Shown piece after piece: positions 9,760-18,832 of a stretch of 64,000 nt of DNA. Position numbers and translations under genes: made by a program. The stretch lies in contig CAWAPS010000002.1 of assembly GCA_963783945.1 (NCBI GenBank), positions 930,001 to 994,000 on the forward strand, read 5' to 3'. The notes under the pieces were generated by a model, which saw nothing but the letters and a program-made list of their open reading frames with translations, was not told the DNA's origin and made no database searches. Position 1 is the first letter of the stretch; every line of letters starts with the position of its first letter. The stretch comes from CAWAPS01 sp963783945 (GTDB lineage: Bacteria; Actinomycetota; Acidimicrobiia; Acidimicrobiales; Palsa-688).

Positions 9760-12545
9760 CACTCCCCCTCCCCGGAGAGGGCCACCAAGGCCCGCAGCTC
9801 GCTGGTAGACAGCTCGGTCAACCATTGCTCGCCTGTGCCCACCACCCGTGCCGCAAGGTCCCGCTTGGCCGCGATCATTTCGTCGATGCGCTCCTCGACG
9901 GTTCCGGCGCTGACCAGCTTGTGGACCTGGACGTTGCGCCGCTGCCCGATCCGGAAGGCTCGGTCGGTGGCCTGGTCCTCCACCGCCGGGTTCCACCAGC
10001 GGTCCAGGTGGATGACGTGCGACGCCGCGGTCAGGTTGAGACCGGTGCCACCTGCCTTCAGGGATATGAGAAAAAGGGGTGGGCCGTCGGGCTCCGAGAA
10101 CCTCTCCACCATCTCCTCCCGCGCCGGCCGGCGGATCCGGCCGTGCAGCCACAGGCATTCAACGCCGAGCCGAGCTCGCAGGTAAGGAACGAGAATGTCA
10201 CCCCAGCCCGCGAACTGGGTGAAGCACAGGACCTTGTCCCCCTCGGCCAGGATCTCCTCGAGAAGCTCTTCGGTGCGGATGAGTTTGCCGGAGCGACCGG
10301 CCAGGCCGGATCCGTCGGCCAGGAAGTGGGCCGGATGGTTGCAGACCTGCTTCAGCCTCGTCAGGCCGGCGAGCACGATCCCCCGCCGCCGGATTCCCTC
10401 GGCGGAGTCGGCCTGTTCGAGGAGATCATGGACCACCGCCTGATACAGCGTCGCCTGCTCCCGGGTCAGCGGGCAGCGGTCGACGGTCTCGATCTTGTCG
10501 GGTAGGTCGGCGATGATCGAGTTGTCGGTCTTGAGCCGGCGGAGCACGAACGGGCCGGTCGCCCGTCTCAGACGGTCCGTCGCGGCTGGGTCGCCGTTCC
10601 GTTCGATCGGCATTGCGAAGCGTTCCCGGAACTCCGCCGCCGAGCCGAGCAGCCCGGGATTGAGAAGGTGCATGATCGACCACAGATCACCCAAGCGATT
10701 CTCGACCGGCGTACCGGTCAGGGCCAGGCGCCGCCCGGCGCGCAGTTCGGCGGCAGCGCGGGTCTGGGCGGTGCCGGGGTTCTTCACCTGCTGGGCCTCG
10801 TCGAGCACGAGTCTTGACCACTCGACCGACCCGAGCTCATCGCGGTCGCGCGTGAGGAGCGAGTATGTCGTAAGCACCACGTCATGAGCGGCCGCCCTCT
10901 CTCCAAATTCCTCGTCGTGCTCGTGGCGCGCTGGTCCGTAGTGGAGCATGACCGACAACGTCGGGGCGAAGCGGGCGAGCTCCCGCTCCCAGTTCCCCAG
11001 CACCGAGACGGGGCAGACGACCAGGGCCGGGCCGTCGCCCGGATCGGCGAGCATGGCGGCGATCACCTGCGCCGTCTTGCCGAGCCCCATGTCGTCAGCC
11101 AGGCACGCACCCAGCCCGAGCCGGCCAAGGAACACCATCCATCCGACCCCGCGCTCCTGGTACGGGCGGAGCTGGCCCTCGAACCCGGCCGGGGTGGGCA
11201 GCGGCGAGACAGTCGAGTGGACGGCGTCGTCGAGCAGCGCCTCGAGCCAACCGACGCCCCGTGCGTCGATGTCCACGACGTCGAGACCCTCTGGTAGGGC
11301 CAAGTTGCCCAGACCGAGAGCCGCCTTCATCAGCTCGCGGGCCGGAGCCCGGTCAGTGTCAGCGAGACGGGCCAGGAGCGCATCGATCCGGTCCGGCCGG
11401 ATCTCGACCCATTCGCCGCGCAGCCGCACCAACGACCGTTTGGCGGAGGCGGCCCGGGCCAAAGTGGCCAGCTCGGCCTTGGTGAGCCGCCGTTCCCCGA
11501 GTGCCGCTTCCCATTCGAAGTCGACCAGCGTGTCAAGGCCGAGCCCACCGGGGACGGTCGAACCGCCACCCTTGGAGGAGCCCCGGGCTCGAGCTCTCAG
11601 GCCCAGCCGGGGCGGCGCCGACCACCACGAGGGCAGGAGCACGGCAACGCCCGCATCCTCCAACGCCGCAGCCCGCTCCCGCAGGAGCGTGAGGACGGTC
11701 CGATCCTCCAGCAGGACTCGATCCGGCACCGACGCGTCGAGGGCGCTTGCCAGCTCAGGCGCCAGCCGGGCCATGCGTGCCAACGCCGCGAGCACATCCT
11801 GGATCGCACCAGACGCAAAAAACGACTTCCCGTCCCACAGGTCGGATACCGGGACGACAAGGCTCGGCTCCTCGCGGTCCTGAGCCAACAACTCAACGGC
11901 CCACTCCCCGGCCGCCCCTACCGGTTCGAGCACCCGCAGGCACAGCCGGGCCCGACCCCCCATCACCGCTCCGGAACGGACCCAGTCGGACACGGTCGCC
12001 GCCAGGGCGGAGAGTTTGGCCGGGTCCAGCCGATCCGGAAGCCATGGATTAGCCGACACCAGCGACCGGGCCCACGCCTCGGGTACCGACGGCCGACCGC
12101 CCCGGCGCGGAATGATGGTCGCCGCGGCCTCCACCAACTCTTGCCGCACGAGCCGGTCCACCTCGTTAGCCAAAGCAACGGCCAACTCTGCCTGGCCGTC
12201 AGGGGACGGGTCGTGAATCAGCGAAGCGATCATCGAGCGCTGTGACGCCGTCGGAAGTGGCCACCACCACGACCGGTAACTGCCCGTCGATCGGTCTGAG
12301 TCCAGGGCCGGCACCACCCGACCGGAAGACACCAGCGCCATAGCAACCGCGCTGATCTTCTCCTCGGGGGCGCCCACCGAGCGATTATGACCGAGCAGCG
12401 ACGTCCGACCGCGCACCCGGCCTCGCGACCACCCCATCGGCAGGCGGGCCGGCGAGCACGGCGCGGGCGGTAGGGAAGGCTGACCATCGTCTACCCACCA
12501 CTGTCGCCGCCAATCGGCAGAAACGTCCCCTCGCCACAGATACAC
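9759..12545 (-). CDS. SNF2-family DNA-dependent ATPase/helicase
   Basis: A 928-residue SNF2/Rad54-like ATPase. Walker A and motif I are DDMGLGKTAQVIAAM, motif II is LVLDEAQQVKNPGT, and motif III is LTGTPVENRLGDLWSIMHLL. The second RecA lobe has LISLKAGGTGLNLTAASHVIHLD and DQATDRAFRIGQRRNVQVHKL. The roughly 350 residues before motif I include the SNF2-associated bacterial domain (FEWEAALGERRLTKAELATLARAA). The start is GTG at 12545; the first 50 residues are unusually Arg/Trp-rich, so a later start is possible. It likely translocates on double-stranded DNA or RNA-DNA complexes with its coupled SWIM partner. Confidence 0.9.
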   Translation of the reverse strand: MYLWRGDVSADWRRQWWVDDGQPSLPPAPCSPARLPMGWSRGRVRGRTSLLGHNRSVGAPEEKISAVAMALVSSGRVVPALDSDRSTGSYRSWWWPLPTASQRSMIASLIHDPSPDGQAELAVALANEVDRLVRQELVEAAATIIPRRGGRPSVPEAWARSLVSANPWLPDRLDPAKLSALAATVSDWVRSGAVMGGRARLCLRVLEPVGAAGEWAVELLAQDREEPSLVVPVSDLWDGKSFFASGAIQDVLAALARMARLAPELASALDASVPDRVLLEDRTVLTLLRERAAALEDAGVAVLLPSWWSAPPRLGLRARARGSSKGGGSTVPGGLGLDTLVDFEWEAALGERRLTKAELATLARAASAKRSLVRLRGEWVEIRPDRIDALLARLADTDRAPARELMKAALGLGNLALPEGLDVVDIDARGVGWLEALLDDAVHSTVSPLPTPAGFEGQLRPYQERGVGWMVFLGRLGLGACLADDMGLGKTAQVIAAMLADPGDGPALVVCPVSVLGNWERELARFAPTLSVMLHYGPARHEHDEEFGERAAAHDVVLTTYSLLTRDRDELGSVEWSRLVLDEAQQVKNPGTAQTRAAAELRAGRRLALTGTPVENRLGDLWSIMHLLNPGLLGSAAEFRERFAMPIERNGDPAATDRLRRATGPFVLRRLKTDNSIIADLPDKIETVDRCPLTREQATLYQAVVHDLLEQADSAEGIRRRGIVLAGLTRLKQVCNHPAHFLADGSGLAGRSGKLIRTEELLEEILAEGDKVLCFTQFAGWGDILVPYLRARLGVECLWLHGRIRRPAREEMVERFSEPDGPPLFLISLKAGGTGLNLTAASHVIHLDRWWNPAVEDQATDRAFRIGQRRNVQVHKLVSAGTVEERIDEMIAAKRDLAARVVGTGEQWLTELSTSELRALVALSGEGE

Positions 12546-12587
12546 CGCCGTGGACTACGGCCGTGAAGCGGCCAATCGTCTGGCGAC

Positions 12588-13364
12588 TTAGCTGGGAGGA
12601 TCTCTTTTCGGGAGGGGGCGTGGGGCTTTGCTCGGTCGTGGAGATCCGAGCAGGGCAAGCACTTGCCGCATTTGCTGGTCGAAGAGTTCGTCGGCTGGCT
12701 GAAGCTCTGGGGCCAGGTGGCCCGAGAGCTCGAGTGAGACGGCGCCGTGCAGTTGCGTCCACGCGAACATGCACCCTGCCAGTGCTGCCGGGGGAAGGTT
12801 CACCCCGAGCTGGGTACGCCACTGTTGCAGGCGCTTTCGAAGTGCCGGAGTGATGGTGGCTTCCATTGCGCTCGCGTCGAACTCGCCGCTGGCCAGGGCG
12901 TTGATCATGCAGCGGAACAGAACGTTGACGCCGCGTTTCATCTGCGCGTGACGTTCATCGGTGCCTGATCCGAGACCGGGAACCGGAGTACCGTAGATCA
13001 GGGCGTACTCGGTTGGATGTTCGATCGCCCAACGTCGATGGGCTGAGGCGAGATGAAGCCACCTGTTGCTCTCGGGGTTCTTGTCGACTTCGGCCTCTGC
13101 TGCTTCCAGCGCGTCGGCGAGTGAGGAAAAGCCATCGACCACGAGTTCGTTGAGCAGGTCATTCCTGCTCTCGAAGTAGCGGTAGAGCGCCGAGGACGTC
13201 ATGCCCATCTCGCTGGCGATGCCACGCAACGAAAGCGCTGCTGCCCCCACCTCCGCTAGCTGCCGCCACGCGAACTGCTTGATCTCGGCAACGGTCGCCG
13301 CTCGCGTCCGTTCCCGCCTACTCGGGGCAATCCCACCCCCACCGCGCCTTGCTGCCTGTGACAA
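12588..13364 (-). CDS. TetR-family regulator (WHG-type C-terminal domain)
   Basis: A 258-residue TetR regulator. The HTH is AALSLRGIASEMGMTSSALYRYFESRNDLLNELV, and the C-terminal ligand domain (RRWAIEHPTEYALIYGTPVPG ... AWTQLHGAVSLELSGHLAPEL) is the WHG/TetR_C_33 type. The start is TTG at 13364; an in-frame stop immediately precedes it and no other start lies before the HTH. It is divergent from the MMPL gene with a dyad over its own start, so it is probably a repressor of itself and of that exporter, relieved by a lipophilic ligand. Confidence 0.88.
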   Translation of the reverse strand: MSQAARRGGGGIAPSRRERTRAATVAEIKQFAWRQLAEVGAAALSLRGIASEMGMTSSALYRYFESRNDLLNELVVDGFSSLADALEAAEAEVDKNPESNRWLHLASAHRRWAIEHPTEYALIYGTPVPGLGSGTDERHAQMKRGVNVLFRCMINALASGEFDASAMEATITPALRKRLQQWRTQLGVNLPPAALAGCMFAWTQLHGAVSLELSGHLAPELQPADELFDQQMRQVLALLGSPRPSKAPRPLPKRDPPS

Positions 13365-13371
13365 CTGTTAC
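13358..13371. promoter_or_regulatory. Candidate TetR operator between tetR and mmpL
   Basis: GTGACAACTGTTAC fits the dyad GTnACAnnTGTnAC. It overlaps the TTG start of the TetR gene and lies about 65 bases upstream of the MMPL start. A TTGACA hexamer at 13399-13404 points toward the MMPL gene. A bound TetR dimer would block its own expression directly. Inference from position and symmetry only. Confidence 0.45.
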
Positions 13372-13435
13372 AAGTGCTCTCTTTCACAATAAATGATCTT
13401 GACAGAGACTCTAGCTCACCGACACGCTGCAGACT

Positions 13436-15595
13436 GTGTTCACTCGTATTGGACAGTTCGTCACCCACCGCCCGAAGAGGATCCTCGCCGCCGCCGGATT
13501 GGCCGTCATCGTCGCCGGTGCGCTCGGCATCCACGCCTTCAGTGTCCTGAAACCCGATGGGTTCACCTCACCTAGTTCACCGTCGCAGATCGCTCAAGAC
13601 CGTCTGAACACCTACTTCGGTGGCGAACCCAACCTTGTCCTGCTGGTCACGGCCCGCCACGGCAACATCAACGACCCATCGGTTGTAGCAGCGGGCGAGG
13701 CACTCACAACCCGGTTGGCCCATTCTCGAGGCGTCGACCGGGTCGCCTCGTATTGGAGCACCCACACTTCCGCATTGCGCAGCACCGACATGACGCAGGG
13801 CTTGGTCGTAGGAACGGTGGCTGGAACCGACAACACCGCCACCAGCCGAACCAAGGCGCTGGTAGAAGACCTTTCTGTCGGAGCTGACAGCGGCGGCCCG
13901 GTGACGGTGAAAGCCGGCGGGGCCGCAGGTACCAGTAACGCCATCAACAACCAGATCGCCAAGGACCTCCGACTGGCCGAAGGCATCGCCATCCCGATCA
14001 CGTTTGTCCTGCTCATCCTCGCATTCGGCACCGTGGTGGCTGCCGCCCTGCCGGTCGCTCTCGGATTGCTGGCCATCGTCGCGACCCTGGCCGTCCTGTT
14101 CCTTCTCGGGAGCGTCACCGACGTCAGCATCTACGCCCTCAACCTGACCACGGCGTTGGGCCTCGGACTCGCCATCGACTATGCCCTGCTCATGGTGAAC
14201 CGCTACCGGGAGGAGCTGGCCAACGGGATGATGGTCAGCGCGGCGGTGCAGCGCGCGGTGGCCACCGCCGGCCGCACCATCCTCTTCTCCGCGGCAACGG
14301 TGGCCGCCGCGCTGGGTGCCCTCCTCGTGTTCCCGGTCTACTTCCTGCGCTCGTTCGCCTACGCCGGGATAAGCGTGGTTGCGATATCGGCTCTTTCCGC
14401 CCTGGTCGTGCTCCCAGCACTGCTCGCCGTCCTGGGCACGCGGGTCAACGCGCTGGCGGTACGAAACCGGGGCGGGCTGGGCCGCGCCGAGTCCCGATTC
14501 TGGCGGCGCACTGCCACCGGAGTTATGCGCTGGCCGGCGGTGGGCCTGGCCGTCGTAGCTGTCCTCGTCGTGCTCGGCATCCCCTTCCTGCACGTCCATT
14601 TCGGTACTCCCGACGACCGCGTCCTGCCAGCGAGCTCGGCCGCCCGTCAGGTCGGAGACGCCCTTCGCCGCGGCTTCAGCGCGGACGCGAGCAACACCCT
14701 GGAGATCGTGACCGCCTCGGCCCTCTCGCCCCAGAGTGCAGCCGCATACAGCCACGGGGTCGCCTCGGTACCGGGCGTCGTCAGCCTCAGCACACTCCAG
14801 CGACCACGAGCCACCTGGTTCCACGCCACGATCACCCCTCGGCCCGACACCGCGGCCGCCCAGCGGTTGGTCACTGACGTGCGAGCGCTGCCATCACCAA
14901 GCGGAGTGACCACCTACGTCGGCGGACCCGCGGCCGAACTGGTCGACCAGAAGCACGACCTCGATGGCCGGCTCCCGCTTGCCATCGCCCTGATCGTGCT
15001 AACCACCTTCATAGTCCTGTTCCTGTTCACCGGAAGCGTCGTACTCCCCCTTAAAGCGCTCATGCTGAACGCCCTGAGCCTCACCGCCGTATTCGGGGCC
15101 ATGGTCTGGATCTTCCAAGACGGCCACCTCAAAGGGCTCCTCGGCTTCACCCCCGCTCCGATCAGCACGACCATGCCCCTCCTTCTGTTCTGCATCGCCT
15201 TCGGGCTGTCAATGGACTACGAGGTCTTCGTCCTGTCACGCATCAAGGAACTGCACGACGCCGGCGCAACCAACACCGAAGCCGTCACCGGCGGACTCGC
15301 CCGGACGGGACGGATCGTGACCACAGCAGCCGCGCTACTCGCGGTGACATTCTTTGCCATCGGATTGTCCAAGGTCAGCTTCATCCAGATGTTTGGCATC
15401 GGCACGGCCATAGCGATCGTGGTCGACGCCACCCTGATCCGAGGAGTGCTCGTCCCCGCGTTCATGCGCCTCGCAGGCGGAGCCAACTGGTGGGCGCCTC
15501 CCCCGCTGCGGCGCCTACACCGACGCATCGGGGCGACCGAAGCACCTGCGCCAACTCCCGCTTTGAACCAAGCATCATCCCGGGTTCCCGCCTGA
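13436..15595 (+). CDS. MMPL-family RND transporter
   Basis: A 719-residue inner-membrane transporter of the MMPL/RND family. An N-terminal helix (ILAAAGLAVIVAGALGIHAF) is followed by a periplasmic domain of about 150 residues, five helices, a second periplasmic domain (DAS ... VGGPAAELVDQKHDLDG) and five more helices. The proton-relay Asp-Tyr pairs are visible in LGLAIDYALLMVNRYREE and GLSMDYEVFVLSRIKE. Length is that of the shorter actinobacterial MMPL proteins. The start is GTG at 13436. MMPL proteins export lipids, siderophores or lipophilic toxicants; here the divergent TetR suggests inducible efflux. Confidence 0.92.
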   Translation: MFTRIGQFVTHRPKRILAAAGLAVIVAGALGIHAFSVLKPDGFTSPSSPSQIAQDRLNTYFGGEPNLVLLVTARHGNINDPSVVAAGEALTTRLAHSRGVDRVASYWSTHTSALRSTDMTQGLVVGTVAGTDNTATSRTKALVEDLSVGADSGGPVTVKAGGAAGTSNAINNQIAKDLRLAEGIAIPITFVLLILAFGTVVAAALPVALGLLAIVATLAVLFLLGSVTDVSIYALNLTTALGLGLAIDYALLMVNRYREELANGMMVSAAVQRAVATAGRTILFSAATVAAALGALLVFPVYFLRSFAYAGISVVAISALSALVVLPALLAVLGTRVNALAVRNRGGLGRAESRFWRRTATGVMRWPAVGLAVVAVLVVLGIPFLHVHFGTPDDRVLPASSAARQVGDALRRGFSADASNTLEIVTASALSPQSAAAYSHGVASVPGVVSLSTLQRPRATWFHATITPRPDTAAAQRLVTDVRALPSPSGVTTYVGGPAAELVDQKHDLDGRLPLAIALIVLTTFIVLFLFTGSVVLPLKALMLNALSLTAVFGAMVWIFQDGHLKGLLGFTPAPISTTMPLLLFCIAFGLSMDYEVFVLSRIKELHDAGATNTEAVTGGLARTGRIVTTAAALLAVTFFAIGLSKVSFIQMFGIGTAIAIVVDATLIRGVLVPAFMRLAGGANWWAPPPLRRLHRRIGATEAPAPTPALNQASSRVPA

Positions 15596-15667
15596 CGTGA
15601 TCCTCGTGGCCGTGCTGTCGTATCTGGAGCACGACGGCAACGTCTATCTCGAGCCAACCACGCAGTA

Positions 15668-15688
15668 ATCGTGTGCGTCGCACACGAT
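15668..15688. promoter_or_regulatory. 21-bp perfect palindrome between convergent genes
   Basis: ATCGTGTGCG and CGCACACGAT flank a single T, 6 bases beyond the SDR stop and 70 bases beyond the MMPL stop. The loop is too short for a good hairpin and no T-tract follows, so it is more likely a protein-binding site or a cruciform than a classical terminator. Function unknown. Confidence 0.4.
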
Positions 15689-15694
15689 CACCCG

Positions 15695-16477
15695 CTACGC
15701 CGGGAGGTAGCTGCCTCCGTTCACGTGCATGACGGTGCCCGTCACTCGCTCGGCGTAGGGTCCGACCAGGTAGAGGAGGGCACCTGCGATCTCTTGCGGG
15801 GTCACCATCCGGCGGGGCTCGAGAATCTGGTTCTCGGTGTCGATGCGATGCTGTTCCTGCTCGCCAGTAGGCATGGGCTGGCCGATCACCAGGCTCATAC
15901 CGCTGCCGCTGACATGACCGGGGGCGATGCAGTTCACCGTAATCCCGTAAGTGCCAACCTCCATGGCGACGGCCCGGGAGAACCCAACGATACCGGCCTT
16001 GGCCGCGGCGTAATCGGAGAGGCCGGCGAACGTCGGCTTGTAGGCGACTCGCGACACCGTGTTGACGATGCGTCCCCACCTGTGGCGCCTCATGTGAGAG
16101 ACGACGGCCTGGGTGCACAAGAACGTACCTTTGAGCGCGACGCCGAGGTGGGCGTCCCAGACCTCCTCGGGCATGTCTTCGATGGGGCCACCGGTGGCCG
16201 CTCCGGCGTGGTTGCAGAGAATGTCGACGCGGCCGAACTCGTCGACGGTTCGCTGCACCATGTCGACGACATCTGACTTCAACGACACGTCCGTGGGAAC
16301 CGCCAGCACCGTACCACCAGCACCGCGAATCTCCGCCGCGGCCTCCTCGGCCCGGGCCCGGTCCAGTTCCGCGATGACCACCGCGGCGCCTTCGTTCGCC
16401 AGGGCCCGTGAGACCGCACGGCCGATGCCCGGGCCGCCCCCGGCGGTAACAATGGCAATCTTGCCTTCCAGAAACAT
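15695..16477 (-). CDS. SDR family oxidoreductase (third gene of LEH-SMP30-SDR operon)
   Basis: A 260-residue classical SDR: TAGGGPGIG cofactor motif at 11-19, CNHAG at 88-92, Ser142, and Tyr156-x3-Lys160 in SDYAAAK, ending VTGTVMHVNGGSYLPA. The ATG at 16477 has GGGAGGGA upstream; the longer open frame in the same phase only runs antisense into the next gene. It lies 47 bases downstream of the SMP-30 gene. With the epoxide-hydrolase-like and lactonase genes upstream, a diol or hydroxy-ketone dehydrogenase role fits, as in limonene-type pathways, but that is inference. Confidence 0.88.
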   Translation of the reverse strand: MFLEGKIAIVTAGGGPGIGRAVSRALANEGAAVVIAELDRARAEEAAAEIRGAGGTVLAVPTDVSLKSDVVDMVQRTVDEFGRVDILCNHAGAATGGPIEDMPEEVWDAHLGVALKGTFLCTQAVVSHMRRHRWGRIVNTVSRVAYKPTFAGLSDYAAAKAGIVGFSRAVAMEVGTYGITVNCIAPGHVSGSGMSLVIGQPMPTGEQEQHRIDTENQILEPRRMVTPQEIAGALLYLVGPYAERVTGTVMHVNGGSYLPA

Positions 16478-16524
16478 TTGGTCCCTCCCGTGGATTACCT
16501 CGACAACTCTGGCGGATGCTGACC

Positions 16525-17415
16525 TCACGGCCATCCTGCGCCCGGAACGTCGACCTCGACCTGTTCGAGGTACCCGGAAGACAGGCCCAGCTGAAGTCGT
16601 TCGTAGTCGGTGTCGTTCGAGATCATGTACAGCGTCCGGCGGTCGGGCCCTCCGAGCATCGGAGCGACCGCCCACCGCGGGCGCGGGACCCCGACCCGGG
16701 CAGTGCACGCTCCGCCCTCGCGGATGCGCAGAAACTCGCCCGTGTTGTAGCTGCCGACCCAGACCGCGTCCTCTGCGTCCATGCACAGCCCGTCGGGGCC
16801 CGAGACGTCGGCGGCGAACGTGCGGCGTTCCGTCAACCGGCCCCGGCTGCCGATCGCGAACGCGGTGATCCGATCGGCATTCGTTTCGCTGACCAGGAGC
16901 CGGCCGCCGTCTTGACTGATTGCCATGCCATTCGGAATAGCCACGTCGGTCGCCACGGTGACGAGTTGCAGCTCCGCCGTCAGGAGCAGGATTTCTCCCG
17001 CAATGGCGGCACCCCGGTAGAAATCGAGGTACGCCGTCCCGTCAGGTGCCATCACCATGTCATTGAACGTCCCCGATCCGCTCACATCGACGACCGGTTC
17101 GAGGCCGGCCGGTGACCCGACGAGCACTTGCGCTGGGCCCACCCAGTGCCCCTCATGGTGCGAAGCCAGCGTCGCGACTACCAGGCGCCCGTCAGGTAGC
17201 CACCCGAGACCCGAGGGCCTCAGAACCTCGACCTCGACGGCCAGGTCACCGTCCTCACCGACGCTCAAGATCCTGCCAGCGACGGTGTCTGAGAACCAGA
17301 GGCGCCCTTCGTGCCAGCGCGGTCCTTCGCCGTACGTGAAGCCCGAGACCACCGGGCGGGCCTGCAGGGTCGGCCCGGATCCCGAGAGCTCCCCGGGCGG
17401 ATGATGGTCAGTCAT
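16525..17415 (-). CDS. SMP-30/gluconolactonase family lactonase
   Basis: A 296-residue six-bladed beta-propeller of the SMP-30/LRE family. The metal and catalytic residues are all visible: Glu30 in YGEGPRW, Asn118 in FNDMVMAPDG, Asn162 in IPNGMAIS and Asp208 in GPDGLCMD. There is no signal peptide. The start is ATG at 17415. It is the middle gene of a minus-strand operon, 39 bases after the epoxide-hydrolase-like gene and 47 before the SDR. Family members hydrolyse aldonolactones or other lactones in a Ca2+/Zn2+-dependent way; in this context a lactone from a ring-oxidation pathway is plausible. Confidence 0.88.
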   Translation of the reverse strand: MTDHHPPGELSGSGPTLQARPVVSGFTYGEGPRWHEGRLWFSDTVAGRILSVGEDGDLAVEVEVLRPSGLGWLPDGRLVVATLASHHEGHWVGPAQVLVGSPAGLEPVVDVSGSGTFNDMVMAPDGTAYLDFYRGAAIAGEILLLTAELQLVTVATDVAIPNGMAISQDGGRLLVSETNADRITAFAIGSRGRLTERRTFAADVSGPDGLCMDAEDAVWVGSYNTGEFLRIREGGACTARVGVPRPRWAVAPMLGGPDRRTLYMISNDTDYERLQLGLSSGYLEQVEVDVPGAGWP

Positions 17416-17454
17416 AACAAGCAGCTGAGTCGGAACGCTATCGGACGATGTTGG

Positions 17455-17844
17455 TCACTGGGCAGTCAGCACCTCGAGGTTTCTGCTGTCGTAATATTCC
17501 CGCCAGGCGCTGATCTTTCCTTCACGAAATTCCGTGACCCCAACAACGGGAAGTGGCCCCACGCGGGATCCGTCCGGTCGAATTAGCCAGTCGACCCGCT
17601 CCGTGAAGACTACGTTCCCGGCCGAGGCTACCGCGCGGTACTCAACGGTCACGCCGATGAATCCCGTCTGCTCCAGCCTCCCAATGAGTTCGGCCGCCTC
17701 TTCAGGGCCGGTCGTCGCAGGTATGCCGATCTGCTCCCACCGGCAGTCGTGAGTGAAGTGCTTACGAATGGCAGCTTGGCCGGAAGCCGTACCACTCTCC
17801 CAGGCACCGATGACCTCACGAATGAGAGCTTCATTTGTTCCCAT
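17455..17844 (-). CDS. Limonene-1,2-epoxide hydrolase-like protein (NTF2 fold)
   Basis: 129 residues of the limonene-1,2-epoxide hydrolase branch of the NTF2-like fold. Compared with the Rhodococcus enzyme from memory, the Asp-Arg-Asp triad aligns: Arg83 and Asp85 in TERVDWL, and Asp119 in WREYYDSRN. The two residues that help hold the water (Tyr53 and Asn55 there) appear as Trp36 and Gln38, so activity or specificity may differ. The ATG at 17844 with AAGGAGGGG upstream is clearly better than the longer open frame. First gene of the operon with SMP-30 lactonase and SDR. Confidence 0.8.
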   Translation of the reverse strand: MGTNEALIREVIGAWESGTASGQAAIRKHFTHDCRWEQIGIPATTGPEEAAELIGRLEQTGFIGVTVEYRAVASAGNVVFTERVDWLIRPDGSRVGPLPVVGVTEFREGKISAWREYYDSRNLEVLTAQ

Positions 17845-18063
17845 GGGTAACCCCTCCTTGATGGGAAGAGGATATCGGACCCTCATGGCGTAGATGATTT
17901 CTCGTCCCATCGACGTGACATATACAAGAACTAGTCATCATGAGCTGCTGGAGTACTCCGGCACGGCGTCCCGGTGGGCACCCGTGGGAGGTCGTTCCGG
18001 ACCGGCGACAAGGAGATGCCACCCATCTGCGGCGCCCAAGTCGGTGGATTGTATTGTCGCCGC

Positions 18064-18832
18064 ATGTCATGGCATCCCCGCTTATCCGTGGACGAGGAGT
18101 GCGCCGGGCCGCTGGCGTTCATCGAGGAGATCGAATTCTGGCGCGCCCTGGGTGTGGACAATATCGGTATGATCGGGCCCAGGCTCGAGGCGATTGATTT
18201 CGATGTTGACTTGGTGAGATCAAGCGGCTTGACCGTCTCGAATGTTGTCTGCTCAGATCTTCGCATAATTGGTCGAGCGCTCGAGTTCGCCGCCGCGATC
18301 GGTTCCGACTCGTTATGGGTAACGCCCGGTACCATCGGGAGGCGTCTGTGGGAGGAAGCGGCGGAAGAGTTCTGCGGCCGTTACCGCGCGGACGATCACC
18401 CGGGCCAAGGAGCTCGACCTCCAGTTCGCGGTCCAGCCCACTAACTCGTTGCGATCTGACTTGAGCTTCATCTTTACGTTTCGGGACGCAATCGAACTAG
18501 CCAAGATGGCTGACACTCGGGTCATTCTCGAGCTGGAATGCTGCTGGTATGAGCGCGGCCTCCAACAGCTCGTCCGTGACCACGTCGATATGATCACCCT
18601 CGTACAGATCAGTGACTTCCAGATCGGTACCACCTCGTCACCCAACCGATCCGTGATCGGTGACGGTGATATCCCACTAGAACGCCTCGTTGCGATGATT
18701 CTCGACGCCGGATACACAGGCATGTTCGATCTTGAGCTTGTAGGACCGAAGATCGAGGCCGAAGGCTGGTTTTCGGCGACTCGTCGCAGCTTGGAAGCCG
18801 CAAGCGAAATTCTCGACCGGATCGGCGCGTAA
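18064..18832 (+). pseudogene. Sugar-phosphate isomerase/epimerase-like TIM barrel, frameshifted
   Basis: Two adjacent frames together encode one xylose-isomerase-like TIM-barrel protein of about 255 residues. The first (MSWHPRLSVDEECAGPLAFIEEIEFWRALGVDNIGMIGPRLEAI ... DSLWVTPGTIG) runs to about 18372. The second continues AAVTARTITRAKELDLQFAV and then FRDAIELAKMADTRVILELE, VQISDFQIG and GDIPLERLVAMILDAGYTGMFDLELVGPKIEAEG. Skipping one T in TTCTGCGG restores a single frame. No strong ribosome binding site precedes the ATG. It is either a recent pseudogene or a sequence error; substrate unknown. Confidence 0.78.

Noticed and set aside
9144..10505. 453-codon plus-strand open frame opposite SWIM/SNF2
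   Set aside because: Antisense shadow of two well-supported genes, without any motif.
13577..14824. 415-codon minus-strand open frame
   Set aside because: Antisense to the MMPL transporter, whose helices and Asp-Tyr motifs are unambiguous.
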